A DNA stretch of 64,000 nucleotides from Pseudoduganella flava (GTDB taxonomy: Bacteria; Pseudomonadota; Gammaproteobacteria; Burkholderiales; Burkholderiaceae_D), in NCBI RefSeq assembly GCF_007830495.1, contig NZ_VLKW01000015.1, positions 20,105 through 84,104 on the forward strand. The letters are read 5' to 3'. The notes under the pieces were generated by a model. That model worked only from the letters and a program-made list of their open reading frames with translations, was not told the DNA's origin and did no database searches. The stretch's first letter is position 1. Every line of letters begins with the position of its first letter. A program made the position numbers and the translations under genes. Shown here piece by piece: positions 1-8,034 of this stretch.

Positions 1-609
1 GGCGAACACGGCGACCGGTGCGAACTGCATCACGTAGCCGGTGACCTTCAGCATCACGTGGGCGACGCCGTCGATCGCGTCGATCATCGGCTCGGCCTTC
101 TTGCCGACGGCCGCGGCACCCAGGCCGAAGAACAGCGAGAACACGACGATCTGCAGGATCTCGTTCTTCGCCATGCCGTCGACGATCGACGATGGAATCA
201 GGTGGGTGATGAAGTCCTTCAGCGTCAGGCTGCTGGTGGCGAGGCTCGTCACGTGACCGCTCATCGACAGGGCGCCCTTCAGCGCATCGCCGGGGCGGAA
301 CAGGTTCACGAGCACGAGGCCGAGCGCCAGCGACATCACGGAGGCGAGGAAGAACCACGCCAGCGACTTGATGCCGACGCGGCCCACTTCACCGGCGTCG
401 CCCATGCGCGCGATGCCGACCACCAGCGTGGAGAACACGAGCGGCGCGATGATCATCTTGATCAGGCGGAGGAACATCGTCGTGAGCAGCGACATCGTGT
501 CCGAGTACGACGCCGGCGCGGCCATGTTGGTGTTCAGGATATAGCCGACCGCGATCCCCAGGGCCAGTGCCACCAGGATCCAGGTGGTCAGGCGATTTTT
601 TTTCTCCAT
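1..609 (-). CDS. Dicarboxylate/amino acid:cation symporter (DctA/GltP family), N-terminal part
   Basis: Inner-membrane symporter of the DAACS family (SLC1-like fold), which takes up C4-dicarboxylates or glutamate/aspartate with protons or sodium. The first 203 codons are present and the gene runs off the left edge. It opens with MEKKNRLTTW and a hydrophobic helix, then the family pattern around residues 44-64 (MFLRLIKMIIAPLVFSTLVV) and a later stretch reading NEILQIVVFSLFFG. The ATG at 609 is preceded by a purine-rich GGAGAG. It diverges from an amino-acid ABC ATPase across about 170 bp of AT-rich DNA. The substrate cannot be fixed from this half. Confidence 0.9.
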   Translation of the reverse strand, partial: MEKKNRLTTWILVALALGIAVGYILNTNMAAPASYSDTMSLLTTMFLRLIKMIIAPLVFSTLVVGIARMGDAGEVGRVGIKSLAWFFLASVMSLALGLVLVNLFRPGDALKGALSMSGHVTSLATSSLTLKDFITHLIPSSIVDGMAKNEILQIVVFSLFFGLGAAAVGKKAEPMIDAIDGVAHVMLKVTGYVMQFAPVAVFA

Positions 610-782
610 GAGCTGTGTCTCTCCATCTGTGGGCCGGGTTGACGGATCGCGTCGCGCGGCCGGGGTTTGCCTGAAATGTTGCGCTAATATGTTGAAATAT
701 CTGGCAAATATTTAATAAGTTCCGCAGTATCCTAGCGGCTTGTAGCAGTGTCAAGCGACGCGCGGCGGCGCCTGTGGACGAA
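610..782. promoter_or_regulatory. Divergent intergenic region between symporter and ABC ATPase
   Basis: The stretch 677-735 is much richer in A/T than its surroundings and carries three AATAT/AAATATTT-like blocks. It probably holds the promoters of both divergent transport genes. I could not pick a convincing -35/-10 pair or name a regulator. Confidence 0.35.
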
Positions 783-788
783 ATGGCG

Positions 789-1514
789 ATGATCGAGATA
801 CAAAACGTCAGCAAGTGGTATGGGCAGTTCCCGGTGCTCGCCGATTGCACCACACAAGTCGGGCGCGGCGACGTGATGGTGATCTGCGGGCCGTCCGGGT
901 CGGGCAAGTCCACGTTGATCAAGACCGTCAACGGCCTCGAGCCGTTCCAGCAAGGGACCATCGTTGTCGACGGCACCCCGGTCGGCGCGCCGGAGACCGA
1001 TCTGCCGAAGCTGCGCGCGCGGATCGGCATGGTGTTCCAGAACTTCGAACTGTTCCCGCACCTGTCGGTGAGCGACAACCTGACGCTCGGGCAGTGCAAG
1101 GTGCTGGGGCGCACGCGCGACGAAGCCACCGCGCGGGGCCTGCACTACCTGGACCGCGTGGGCCTCTCCGGCCAGCAGGACAAGTACCCGCACCAGCTGT
1201 CCGGCGGCCAGCAGCAGCGCGTGGCGATCGCCCGCGCGCTGGCGATGGACCCGGTGGCGCTGCTGTTCGACGAGCCCACCTCCGCGCTCGACCCGGAAAT
1301 GGTGGGCGAGGTGCTCGACGTGATGACAGGCCTCGCGCAGGACGGCATGACGATGATGGTCGTCACCCATGAAATGGGGTTTGCGCGCCGCGTCGCGAAC
1401 CGCGTGCTGTTCATGGATGGCGGCCGGATCCTCGAGGATTGCAGCAAGGACGAGTTCTTCGGCACGCCCCGCTCGGACCGGGCACGCGACTTCCTGGCGC
1501 GCATCATCCACTGA
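789..1514 (+). CDS. Amino acid ABC transporter ATP-binding protein (GlnQ/GltL type)
   Basis: Cytoplasmic ATPase of a polar-amino-acid import ABC transporter. Walker A is GPSGSGKST (about residues 34-42), the signature is LSGGQQQRVAIARALAM, Walker B is LLFDEPTSALDPE, and the H-loop is VVTHEMGFAR. At 241 residues it has normal length. The start MIEIQNVSKWYG is the family start. An in-frame GTG at 774 and an ATG at 783 are alternatives; no strong ribosome site separates them. No permease or binding-protein gene lies beside it, so it must serve permeases encoded elsewhere, or is left over from a rearranged operon. pyrC follows after about 50 bp. Confidence 0.9.
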   Translation: MIEIQNVSKWYGQFPVLADCTTQVGRGDVMVICGPSGSGKSTLIKTVNGLEPFQQGTIVVDGTPVGAPETDLPKLRARIGMVFQNFELFPHLSVSDNLTLGQCKVLGRTRDEATARGLHYLDRVGLSGQQDKYPHQLSGGQQQRVAIARALAMDPVALLFDEPTSALDPEMVGEVLDVMTGLAQDGMTMMVVTHEMGFARRVANRVLFMDGGRILEDCSKDEFFGTPRSDRARDFLARIIH

Positions 1515-1564
1515 ACGGGGCGCCGCTGCGGGTAAAATGGCGCATCCGTTTTTCGAGAGCAGTC

Positions 1565-2617
1565 ATGTCCACCACCTTCGACGCCCCATCCTCCCTCGCC
1601 ATCATCCGTCCCGACGACTGGCACCTGCACCTGCGCGACGGCGCCACGATGGCCAGCGTGCTGCCGCACAGCGCGCGCCAGTTCGCCCGCGCCATCGTGA
1701 TGCCGAACCTGAAACCGCCCGTTACCACCGTCGCCCAGGCCGCCGCCTACCGCGACCGCATCCTGGCCGCGCTGCCGTCCGATCTGGCGTTCGAGCCGTT
1801 GATGACGCTGTACCTCACCAACAACACGTCGCCCGATGAAATCCGCCGCGCGGCGGAATCGGACTTCGTCCACGCCGTGAAGCTGTATCCGGCCGGCGCC
1901 ACGACGAACTCCGACGCGGGTGTGACGGACCTGGTCAACTGCTACCCGGTGCTGGAAGCGATGCAGGAGACGGGCCTGCCGTTCCTCGTACACGGCGAAG
2001 TCACCGATGCCGACATCGACCTGTTCGACCGCGAAGCCGTGTTCATCGAGCGCATCATGCGCCCGCTGCGCAAGAACTTCCCGGCGCTGAAGATCGTGTT
2101 CGAGCACATCACCACGAAGGACGCGGCGCAGTACGTGGCCGAGGCGGAAGGCCCGATCGGCGCCACGATCACGGCCCACCACCTGCTGTACAACCGCAAC
2201 GAGATCTTCAAGGGCGGCATTCGCCCGCACTATTACTGCCTGCCCGTGCTCAAGCGCGAGGAGCACCGGCTGGCGCTGGTGACGGCTGCCACCAGCGGCG
2301 ACGAGCGCTTCTTCCTCGGCACCGACTCGGCGCCGCATTCGGTGGGCGCGAAGGAAGCTGCCTGCGGCTGCGCCGGCTGCTACACGGCGCTGCACGCGAT
2401 GGAGCTGTACACCGAGGCGTTCGAACGCGCCGGCGCGCTCGACAAGCTGGAAGCGTTCGCCAGCCTGAACGGCCCGGCGTTCTACGGCCTGCCGCCGAAC
2501 GAAGGCACGATCACTCTGCAGCGCGAGCAGTGGACGCTGCCGCAGGCGCTGCCGTTCGGCGAGCAGGAACTGGTGCCGCTGAACGCCGGCGAAACGATCA
2601 ACTGGCGCATGGCGTAA
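1565..2617 (+). CDS. pyrC: Dihydroorotase
   Basis: Zinc amidohydrolase that interconverts N-carbamoyl-aspartate and dihydroorotate in pyrimidine synthesis. The metal motif HLHLRD is at the N-terminus (RPDDWHLHLRDG), followed by MPNLKPP, the carboxylated-lysine region (HAVKLYPAGATTNSDAG), metal histidines in FLVHGEV and FEHITTKDA, and the aspartate in FLGTDSAPHS. At 350 residues it matches the class II (E. coli-like) enzyme. The ATG at 1565 fits the family N-terminus; the open frame runs further upstream only through the end of the ABC gene. It starts a run of same-strand genes with the DUF3025 gene 4 bp downstream. Confidence 0.96.
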   Translation: MSTTFDAPSSLAIIRPDDWHLHLRDGATMASVLPHSARQFARAIVMPNLKPPVTTVAQAAAYRDRILAALPSDLAFEPLMTLYLTNNTSPDEIRRAAESDFVHAVKLYPAGATTNSDAGVTDLVNCYPVLEAMQETGLPFLVHGEVTDADIDLFDREAVFIERIMRPLRKNFPALKIVFEHITTKDAAQYVAEAEGPIGATITAHHLLYNRNEIFKGGIRPHYYCLPVLKREEHRLALVTAATSGDERFFLGTDSAPHSVGAKEAACGCAGCYTALHAMELYTEAFERAGALDKLEAFASLNGPAFYGLPPNEGTITLQREQWTLPQALPFGEQELVPLNAGETINWRMA

Positions 2618-2621
2618 CGGC

Positions 2622-3425
2622 GTGCTGCCACTGGTCGACTGGTCCCGCCCGTGGTACGACACGGTGCGCGAAGCCGCGGGGGCGACGGATGCGCACGACG
2701 TGATCGGCTCGTTCAGCGCCCGCGCCGCGGTGCTGGGCCTCGTCAACCATGCCGGCCTGCCGGTGCGCTTCGTGCCGCAGGCCGCGCTGCCGGAAGGCGC
2801 GGCGTACGAGGAGCACATCGGCGCCACCGGCTGCGTGCCCACGCGCGACAACCTGCACGACTACTTCAATGGCCTCGTATGGCTGACCTTCCCGCTGATC
2901 AAGCGGGAGCTGAACGCGCTGCAGGCTGCGCAGATCGCGCGCGACGGCGTCAAGCCCGTGCGCGGCCCGGCCCGCGACGCCGCCACGATCTTCGACGAGA
3001 ATGCCGCGCTGCTGATCGTGGCCGACGACGATGCCGGCACCGCGCTGGCCGATGCGCTGCGCGGCCACCAGTGGCGCGACGCGTTCGTCGAGCGCGCGCC
3101 GATGTTCGGGCGCACCGCCCAGGTATGGCTGTTCGGGCACGCGCTGATGGAAAAGCTGATGGCGCCCTACAAGGCCATCACGGCGCACACCCGCATCGTG
3201 CGCGCGCCGGCGGCGTACTTCACGTGGCCGCGCGCCGAACAGCAGGCGTGGATCGATGCGCACGTGGCGCGGCAGCTGCGCGAAGAGGGATTGAGCAAGA
3301 CCGGTTTCACGCCGCTTCCCGTGCTGGGCATTCCCGGCTGGTGGGAAGGGCAGGACGATGTTTTTTATGACGACACCACCGTGTTCCGCCCGCCGCGGAA
3401 CGCGACCACCATGGAGAAATCATGA
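2622..3425 (+). CDS. DUF3025 domain protein
   Basis: A 267-residue cytosolic protein of the DUF3025 family, function unknown. The family hallmark is the segment PTRDNLHDYFNGLVWLTFPL (about residues 74-93). A C-terminal block has LPVLGIPGWW. The start is a GTG at 2622, 4 bp after the pyrC stop, and the gene ends in an ATGA overlap with the next dehydrogenase, so pyrC, this gene and the oxidoreductase are probably cotranscribed. No signal peptide or membrane segment is seen. Confidence 0.85.
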   Translation: MLPLVDWSRPWYDTVREAAGATDAHDVIGSFSARAAVLGLVNHAGLPVRFVPQAALPEGAAYEEHIGATGCVPTRDNLHDYFNGLVWLTFPLIKRELNALQAAQIARDGVKPVRGPARDAATIFDENAALLIVADDDAGTALADALRGHQWRDAFVERAPMFGRTAQVWLFGHALMEKLMAPYKAITAHTRIVRAPAAYFTWPRAEQQAWIDAHVARQLREEGLSKTGFTPLPVLGIPGWWEGQDDVFYDDTTVFRPPRNATTMEKS

Positions 3426-4417
3426 CGCGTACCATCCGCTGGGGCATCCTCGGCACCGGCAAGATCGCCAAGGCATTTGCCACCGCATTGAAGGACACGC
3501 CGGACGCCGTGCTCGCGGCCGTTGCGTCGCGCAGTGTTGATAGCGCTACCGCGTTTGCCGGCGAATATGGCTCGCACGAGCTGACGAAAAGCCACGGCAG
3601 CTACCAGGCGCTGGCAGACGATCCGGACGTCGATGCGATCTACATCGCCACGCCGCACCCGATGCACCGCGAAAACGCGCTGATGTGCCTGAACGCAGGC
3701 AAGCACGTGCTGGTCGAGAAGGCCTTCACGGTGAACCGCCGCGAAGCCGAGGACATCGTGGCGCTGGCGCGCGCGAAGAAGCTGTTTGCGATGGAGGCGA
3801 TGTGGACGCGCTTCCAACCCGCCGTGCTGGAAGCGAAGCGCATTGTCGACAGCGGCGAGATCGGCACCGTGGCCACGGTGCAGGGCGACCTGGGCTTTTA
3901 TTCGGACGCGGGGCCGGAGCACCGGCTGTTCAATCCGGCGCTGGGCGGCGGCTCGTTGCTCGACCTGGGCATCTATCCGCTGTCGATCGCCGCCTACTTC
4001 CTGGGCCCGGTGAAGTCGGTGCAGGCTGTCGGCCAGCTGGGTCCGACCGGTGTTGACGTGCAGTGCACGTTCGCGCTGCAGCACGAGAGCGGCGCGCTGG
4101 CGGCCTGCACGGCCAGCCTGGCGGCCCGCACGCCGGTCGAGTTCACGATCTGCGGCAGCAAGGGCTTCGTGCGCTTGCACAGCCGCTTCCACAACACGGA
4201 AGAGCTGACGGTGGAACTGGACGACGGCAACCGCCGTACGCAGCGCTTCCCACGGATCGGCAACGGCTATGCGCACGAGATCATCGAAGTGAACCGCTGC
4301 CTGCGCGAGGGGCTGCTGGAGAGCCCCGTGATGCCGCTGGACGAGACGCTGGCGCTGATGGGCGTGCTCGACGAGATGCGGCGGCAGATCGGCGTCGCGT
4401 ACGACGCCGACCGCTGA
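3422..4417 (+). CDS. Gfo/Idh/MocA family oxidoreductase
   Basis: NAD(P)-dependent dehydrogenase of the Gfo/Idh/MocA family, likely acting on a sugar, inositol or dihydrodiol substrate. A Rossmann nucleotide site is visible at the N-terminus (WGILGTGKIAKAF), followed by YIATPHPMH and the catalytic-region EKAFTVN (the EKP-type lysine). The second domain has GGGSLLDLGIYPLS. Its 331 residues are typical. The substrate is not deducible. Its ATG overlaps the stop of the DUF3025 gene by 4 bp, which indicates translational coupling. It ends convergently against a PEP-CTERM gene with no gap. Confidence 0.9.
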   Translation: MTRTIRWGILGTGKIAKAFATALKDTPDAVLAAVASRSVDSATAFAGEYGSHELTKSHGSYQALADDPDVDAIYIATPHPMHRENALMCLNAGKHVLVEKAFTVNRREAEDIVALARAKKLFAMEAMWTRFQPAVLEAKRIVDSGEIGTVATVQGDLGFYSDAGPEHRLFNPALGGGSLLDLGIYPLSIAAYFLGPVKSVQAVGQLGPTGVDVQCTFALQHESGALAACTASLAARTPVEFTICGSKGFVRLHSRFHNTEELTVELDDGNRRTQRFPRIGNGYAHEIIEVNRCLREGLLESPVMPLDETLALMGVLDEMRRQIGVAYDADR

Positions 4418-4741
4418 TCAGCGCACGACGTTATCGGTACGGCGCCGGCGCGGCAGCAACAGCACGCCGGCCCCCACCATCAGCATCGCCCAGCTGGATG
4501 GTTCGGGAATCAGGGCCGCCGGGCTTTCCTCGGCGGGCGCCCGTGGTTTCCGGGATTCGCGATCTCCGTCTTCCGCCGTCGTAGGCACGGGCAAGATGGC
4601 GAGATCGCCGGCATCGGCTTCGAACGCCGGGGCAGTGGCTGCCGGGGGCGCCACATCGAACACAGGAACCGCGTATGCTGCGGTCGCGGTAGCGCACCAC
4701 AGTACTGATGCAACTAGAAAAGTTTGTTTAATTTTCCGCAT
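4418..4741 (-). CDS. PEP-CTERM sorting domain protein, small
   Basis: A 107-residue exported protein. It has an N-terminal signal peptide ending near AAYAVP, a low-complexity acidic/proline middle, and a C-terminal PEP-CTERM signal: a PEP motif (IPEPSSWAML), a hydrophobic segment and a basic RRRR tail. In this family the tail is recognised by an exosortase and the protein goes to the cell surface or exopolysaccharide matrix. No exosortase is in the window. The mature part is too short and simple to assign a role. Confidence 0.8.
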   Translation of the reverse strand: MRKIKQTFLVASVLWCATATAAYAVPVFDVAPPAATAPAFEADAGDLAILPVPTTAEDGDRESRKPRAPAEESPAALIPEPSSWAMLMVGAGVLLLPRRRRTDNVVR

Positions 4742-4950
4742 CTTTCACTTAATCGGTTGAATTGTGCGTGATTTGCACGTTAATTGCGGGCCAATTGTAA
4801 TGTTGTCAGCGATTCAATACAACGATTTTTTGCTCAGTTCGATAGAAAAATTTTGCAGTGCAGCAGACGGCTGCCGTCGAACCGGGGGGGGCACCTCCGG
4901 CGGCGGCTGGCGTGCTGCGGTACACTGCCTCTTTTGCTCCGAGGCCGCCC

Positions 4951-6168
4951 ATGACCGCCACCGCCCGCCCGCTCGATCTGAAAACCGTGTTGCTTGCGAC
5001 GGGCGTCGTGCTGACCCTGGCGATGGGCGTGCGCCACGGCTTCGGCTTCTGGATGCAGCCGATCGCGCAGGCCAACGGCTGGAACCGGGAAACGTATTCG
5101 CTGGCGATGGCACTGCAAAACCTGCTGTGGGGCGCGTTCGGGCCGTTTGCCGGCATGGTGGCCGATCGCTGGGGCACGATGCGCGTCGTGCTGTTCGGCG
5201 CCGTCGCCTACATGGGCGGCCTCGTCTGGATGGCGACCGTCACGCAACCGGCGCTGTTCATTGCCGGCTCGGGCGTGCTGATCGGCTTGGGCCTGGCGTG
5301 CACGGCGTTCGGCGCCGTCAGCGGCATCATCGGCCGCGCCGCGCCGCCGGAGAAGCGCTCGTGGGCATTCGGCATTTCGGGCGCCGCCAGCTCGTTCGGC
5401 CAGTTCCTGCTGATGCCGGTCGAACAGACGCTGATCACGCAGGTCGGCTGGCAGAACGCGCTGTACCTGCTCGCATCGGCCGTCGTGTTCCTGATGGTGC
5501 CGATGGCGCTGCGCCTGCGCGAACCCGCGACGCAGAAGGCGGCCGGGCACCAGCAAAGCATCCGCGAAGCCTTCGCCGAAGCGGCCGGCAACCGTTCGTT
5601 CCTGCTGCTGGTGGCCGGGTATTTCGTGTGCGGCTTCCAGCTCGTGTTCATCGGCGTGCACATGCCCGCCTACCTGAAGGACAAGGGTATCGCCGACCCG
5701 AAGGTGGCCGTGATGGCGCTGGCACTGATTGGCCTGTTCAACATCTTCGGCTCCTACCTGGCGGGCCAGCTGGGCGGCCGGCTGCCGAAGCGCTACCTGC
5801 TGTCGTTCATCTATTTCGCCCGCGCCGCCGTGATCGCGCTGTTCGTCGCGCTGCCGCTGTCGCCGCTGTCCGTGTACCTGTTCGCCGCGGCGATGGGCGT
5901 GCTGTGGCTGTCGACGGTGCCGCTGACGAACGGCATCATCGCCGGCATCTTCGGGCTGTCGCACATGTCGATGCTGGCCGGCATGGTGTTCTTCTCGCAC
6001 CAGATCGGCAGCTTCCTCGGCGTGTGGCTGGGCGGCTACGTGTTCGACACGCGCGGCAGCTACGACATGGTGTGGGGCATCTCGATCGCCCTCGGCGTGT
6101 TCGCCGGCCTCGCGAACCTGCCGATCAACGAGCGCGCCCTCGCGCGCACCCAGCTGAAGGCGGCATGA
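4951..6168 (+). CDS. MFS transporter (OFA/monocarboxylate-like)
   Basis: Twelve-helix inner-membrane carrier of the major facilitator superfamily, 405 residues. The N-terminal half has the GFGFWMQPIA and WNRETYSLAMALQNL segments found in oxalate/formate- and monocarboxylate-type carriers, and a loop-2 motif GMVADRWG. The substrate is not known. The ATG at 4951 (MTATARPLDL) is preferred; an upstream in-frame start at 4858 would add a non-membrane extension with little support. Its last codon overlaps a 39-residue membrane ORF (ATGA). Confidence 0.85.
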   Translation: MTATARPLDLKTVLLATGVVLTLAMGVRHGFGFWMQPIAQANGWNRETYSLAMALQNLLWGAFGPFAGMVADRWGTMRVVLFGAVAYMGGLVWMATVTQPALFIAGSGVLIGLGLACTAFGAVSGIIGRAAPPEKRSWAFGISGAASSFGQFLLMPVEQTLITQVGWQNALYLLASAVVFLMVPMALRLREPATQKAAGHQQSIREAFAEAAGNRSFLLLVAGYFVCGFQLVFIGVHMPAYLKDKGIADPKVAVMALALIGLFNIFGSYLAGQLGGRLPKRYLLSFIYFARAAVIALFVALPLSPLSVYLFAAAMGVLWLSTVPLTNGIIAGIFGLSHMSMLAGMVFFSHQIGSFLGVWLGGYVFDTRGSYDMVWGISIALGVFAGLANLPINERALARTQLKAA

Positions 6169-6284
6169 CGATGAAAGCGCGCTGGTGGCTCGCCATCGCG
6201 CTGCTGCTGGCGCTGGTGTTCGCCGCGTACTTCCAGCCCGCGTTCATGTTCGACATGGCGACCCGCATCGCCATGTGCTTCTGA
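6165..6284 (+). CDS. 39-residue single-helix membrane microprotein
   Basis: A small ORF that begins MTMKARWWLAIALLLALVFA: a short basic N-terminus, one strong hydrophobic helix, then a short tail (FDMATRIAMCF). Its ATG overlaps the TGA of the MFS gene in the ATGA arrangement, so it is probably translated by reinitiation. It may be an accessory subunit of the transporter or a membrane-inserted regulator; this is inference. A second in-frame ATG lies 6 bp in. I recognise no family. Confidence 0.55.
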   Translation: MTMKARWWLAIALLLALVFAAYFQPAFMFDMATRIAMCF

Positions 6285-6295
6285 GCCCCCAACAG

Positions 6296-6482
6296 CCGAG
6301 CCCGTGTCCACCGTGGGGTCAACCCTGAAATCGGACACGGCCTCGGCTTTGCAACGCATCCTGATAACGGCCGAGCGCATGTCCAGAAATGGGGTTGTAG
6401 AGGGGTGCGCAAGTATGCGCAACCCGTTCGGCAGGCGCGGAGCGGCGCCCTGCCTTTGCCCCAAGGTGGACGGCAGCGATCG
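6296..6482. repeat. Dispersed repeat block with GTGTCCGA and NPFGRR-encoding element
   Basis: Non-coding filler between the microprotein and the SDR gene. It holds two elements. The first (about 6300-6345) is an imperfect hairpin with GTGTCC...GGACAC ends around GGGGTCAACCC. The second, about 70 bp (6392-6463), is the inverted copy of a sequence at 18945-19030 (shared core CAACCCGTTCGGCAGGCGC). Confidence 0.65.
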
Positions 6483-6484
6483 GC

Positions 6485-7243
6485 TCAGGTGCCGAGACCG
6501 CCGGCCGCGGTGATCACCTCGCCGGTGATGTAGCCGCCTTGCGGACCCGCGAGGAACACGGTCAACGCCGCCACTTCTTCCAGCGTCGCGATGCGGCGGA
6601 TCGGGTGGGCGTCCAGCAGCGCTTCCGGCACGGTCTCGCCCAGTGCCTGGGTCTTCATATCGGTCGGCATGATGCCGGGCTGGACGACGTTGACCGTGAT
6701 GTTGCGCGGGCCCAGGTCGCGCGCGACGCCCTTCGCATAGCCGATCAGCGCTGCCTTGGTGCCCGCATAGTCCGCCACACCGGGGAAGGGCACGCGGGTG
6801 CCGAGCAGCGAGCCGATGAAGATGATCCGGCCGCCGTCGGACAGTACCGGCGCCGCCGCACGCGTCGTCGCCACCGCGCCCAGCACATTGATCTGCCACT
6901 GGCGATCGAGGTTGACGGTATCGAGTGCCGGGTCGTCCACCGGCTTGCCCTGCACGGCGATGGCGGCGTTGTTGACGAGGATGTCGAGCCGGCCGAAGTG
7001 CTGCATCACCTTGTCGATCAACGGCCTGGCAGCCGCCATGTCCGCCTGGTCGCTGCGAATCGCCAGCGCCCGCACGCCCTTCGCCTTCAGCTTTGCCACT
7101 ACCGCCGCGGCCTTCTCCTCCGACGCCACATAGCTGATCGCCACGTCCGCCCCCTGGTCCGCCAGCGTCTCGGCCGTCGCGGCGCCCAGTCCGCGCGACC
7201 CTCCTGTCACGAGCGCTACTTTGCCCTTCAATACGTTCGACAT
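6485..7243 (-). CDS. SDR family oxidoreductase (FabG-like)
   Basis: Short-chain dehydrogenase/reductase, 252 residues. The cofactor motif is TGGSRGLG, followed by the structural NNAAI motif, the catalytic Ser in IGSLLG, and YAGTK (Tyr-x-x-x-Lys). It ends with the common ITGEVITAAGG. The substrate is unknown; it is probably a carbonyl detoxifying or biosynthetic reductase. The start at 7243 has AGGAAAGG at proper spacing. A strong sigma-70 promoter and a palindromic operator lie directly upstream, and a divergent TetR gene follows, so the SDR is almost surely its target. Confidence 0.9.
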   Translation of the reverse strand: MSNVLKGKVALVTGGSRGLGAATAETLADQGADVAISYVASEEKAAAVVAKLKAKGVRALAIRSDQADMAAARPLIDKVMQHFGRLDILVNNAAIAVQGKPVDDPALDTVNLDRQWQINVLGAVATTRAAAPVLSDGGRIIFIGSLLGTRVPFPGVADYAGTKAALIGYAKGVARDLGPRNITVNVVQPGIMPTDMKTQALGETVPEALLDAHPIRRIATLEEVAALTVFLAGPQGGYITGEVITAAGGLGT

Positions 7244-7264
7244 ATCGGTTCCTTTCCTGTTTAG

Positions 7265-7280
7265 CGTAACGATCGTTACG
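7265..7280. promoter_or_regulatory. TetR-type operator, perfect palindrome
   Basis: CGTAACGATCGTTACG is a perfect 16-bp palindrome placed just downstream of the SDR -10, over the expected transcription start, so binding would block initiation. A second, related site is at 7327-7340. Confidence 0.75.
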
Positions 7281-7289
7281 ATAACGGTC

Positions 7290-7317
7290 AGTATATAATT
7301 TGACCTTGCGCTGTCAA
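7290..7317 (-). promoter_or_regulatory. Sigma-70 promoter of the SDR gene
   Basis: Read on the minus strand, a perfect -35 TTGACA (7317-7312) and a -10 TATACT (7295-7290) are separated by 16 bp. Two TetR operator palindromes bracket it. Confidence 0.75.
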
Positions 7318-7326
7318 GCATTTTTT

Positions 7327-7340
7327 GTAACGATCATTAC
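7327..7340. promoter_or_regulatory. Second TetR-type operator
   Basis: GTAACGATCATTAC differs from the core of the 7265-7280 palindrome at one base. It lies upstream of the SDR -35 and just before the tetR start codon, where it would allow autorepression. Confidence 0.7.
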
Positions 7341-7355
7341 TGAAAGGTCGAACGG

Positions 7356-7958
7356 ATGGGACGCCATCGCCAATTCGACGTCGATCACGTGCTCGACGCC
7401 GCGCTCTGCGTCTTCTGGCGCAAGGGTTACGAAGGGACTTCCTACACGGATCTGACGGAGGCGGCCGGTGTCGAGCGCCCCGCGCTGTATGCCGCCTTCG
7501 GCAACAAGGAAGCGCTGTTCCGCCAGGCGTTGAAGCGCTACAGCGAACGCTACCTGGACTTCATCCCGGAAGCGCTGGCGCTGCCGACCGCGCGCGAAGT
7601 GGCCGCTCACATCTTGAGGCATACCGTCGACCTCAACACCCGCTTCCCGGACCATCAAGGGTGCCTCGGCGTGACCGGGGCGCTGGCGGTATCGGATGAG
7701 GGGGAGCCGGTGCGCCAGGCGCTGATCGAGTTTCGCGCCGACGGCGAAGCGCTGCTGCGCCAGCGTTTCGAACGGGCCAGGGAAGAGGGCGACTTGCCGC
7801 CCACGGCGAACCCGGAAGCGCTGGCAGCGTTCCTGATGGCCGTCACGCACGGGATGTCCGTGCAGGCGAAGGCCGGTTTCGATCGGGCCAAGCTGCTCGC
7901 TGTTGCCGAGCAGGCACTGGCCGCATGGCCTGCGGAGCGCGAACAGCAGGGGGCTTGA
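7356..7958 (+). CDS. TetR/AcrR family transcriptional regulator
   Basis: A 200-residue repressor. The N-terminal helix-turn-helix is typical (TSYTDLTEAAGVERPALYAAFGNKEALF, given here as about residues 29-56), and the C-terminal ligand domain includes a QGCLGVTGAL segment. It diverges from the SDR gene; two copies of a GTAACGATC-type palindrome sit between them. It probably senses a small electrophile or aromatic compound and derepresses the reductase. The ligand is not deducible. Confidence 0.9.
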   Translation: MGRHRQFDVDHVLDAALCVFWRKGYEGTSYTDLTEAAGVERPALYAAFGNKEALFRQALKRYSERYLDFIPEALALPTAREVAAHILRHTVDLNTRFPDHQGCLGVTGALAVSDEGEPVRQALIEFRADGEALLRQRFERAREEGDLPPTANPEALAAFLMAVTHGMSVQAKAGFDRAKLLAVAEQALAAWPAEREQQGA

Positions 7959-8034
7959 GCACCGTTAAGGGCTCGCTATTGCTCGCACGTCGGCCGGAAG
8001 ATTTGCAGGTCGAGTTGAAGCCGCGGCAGTGGCC

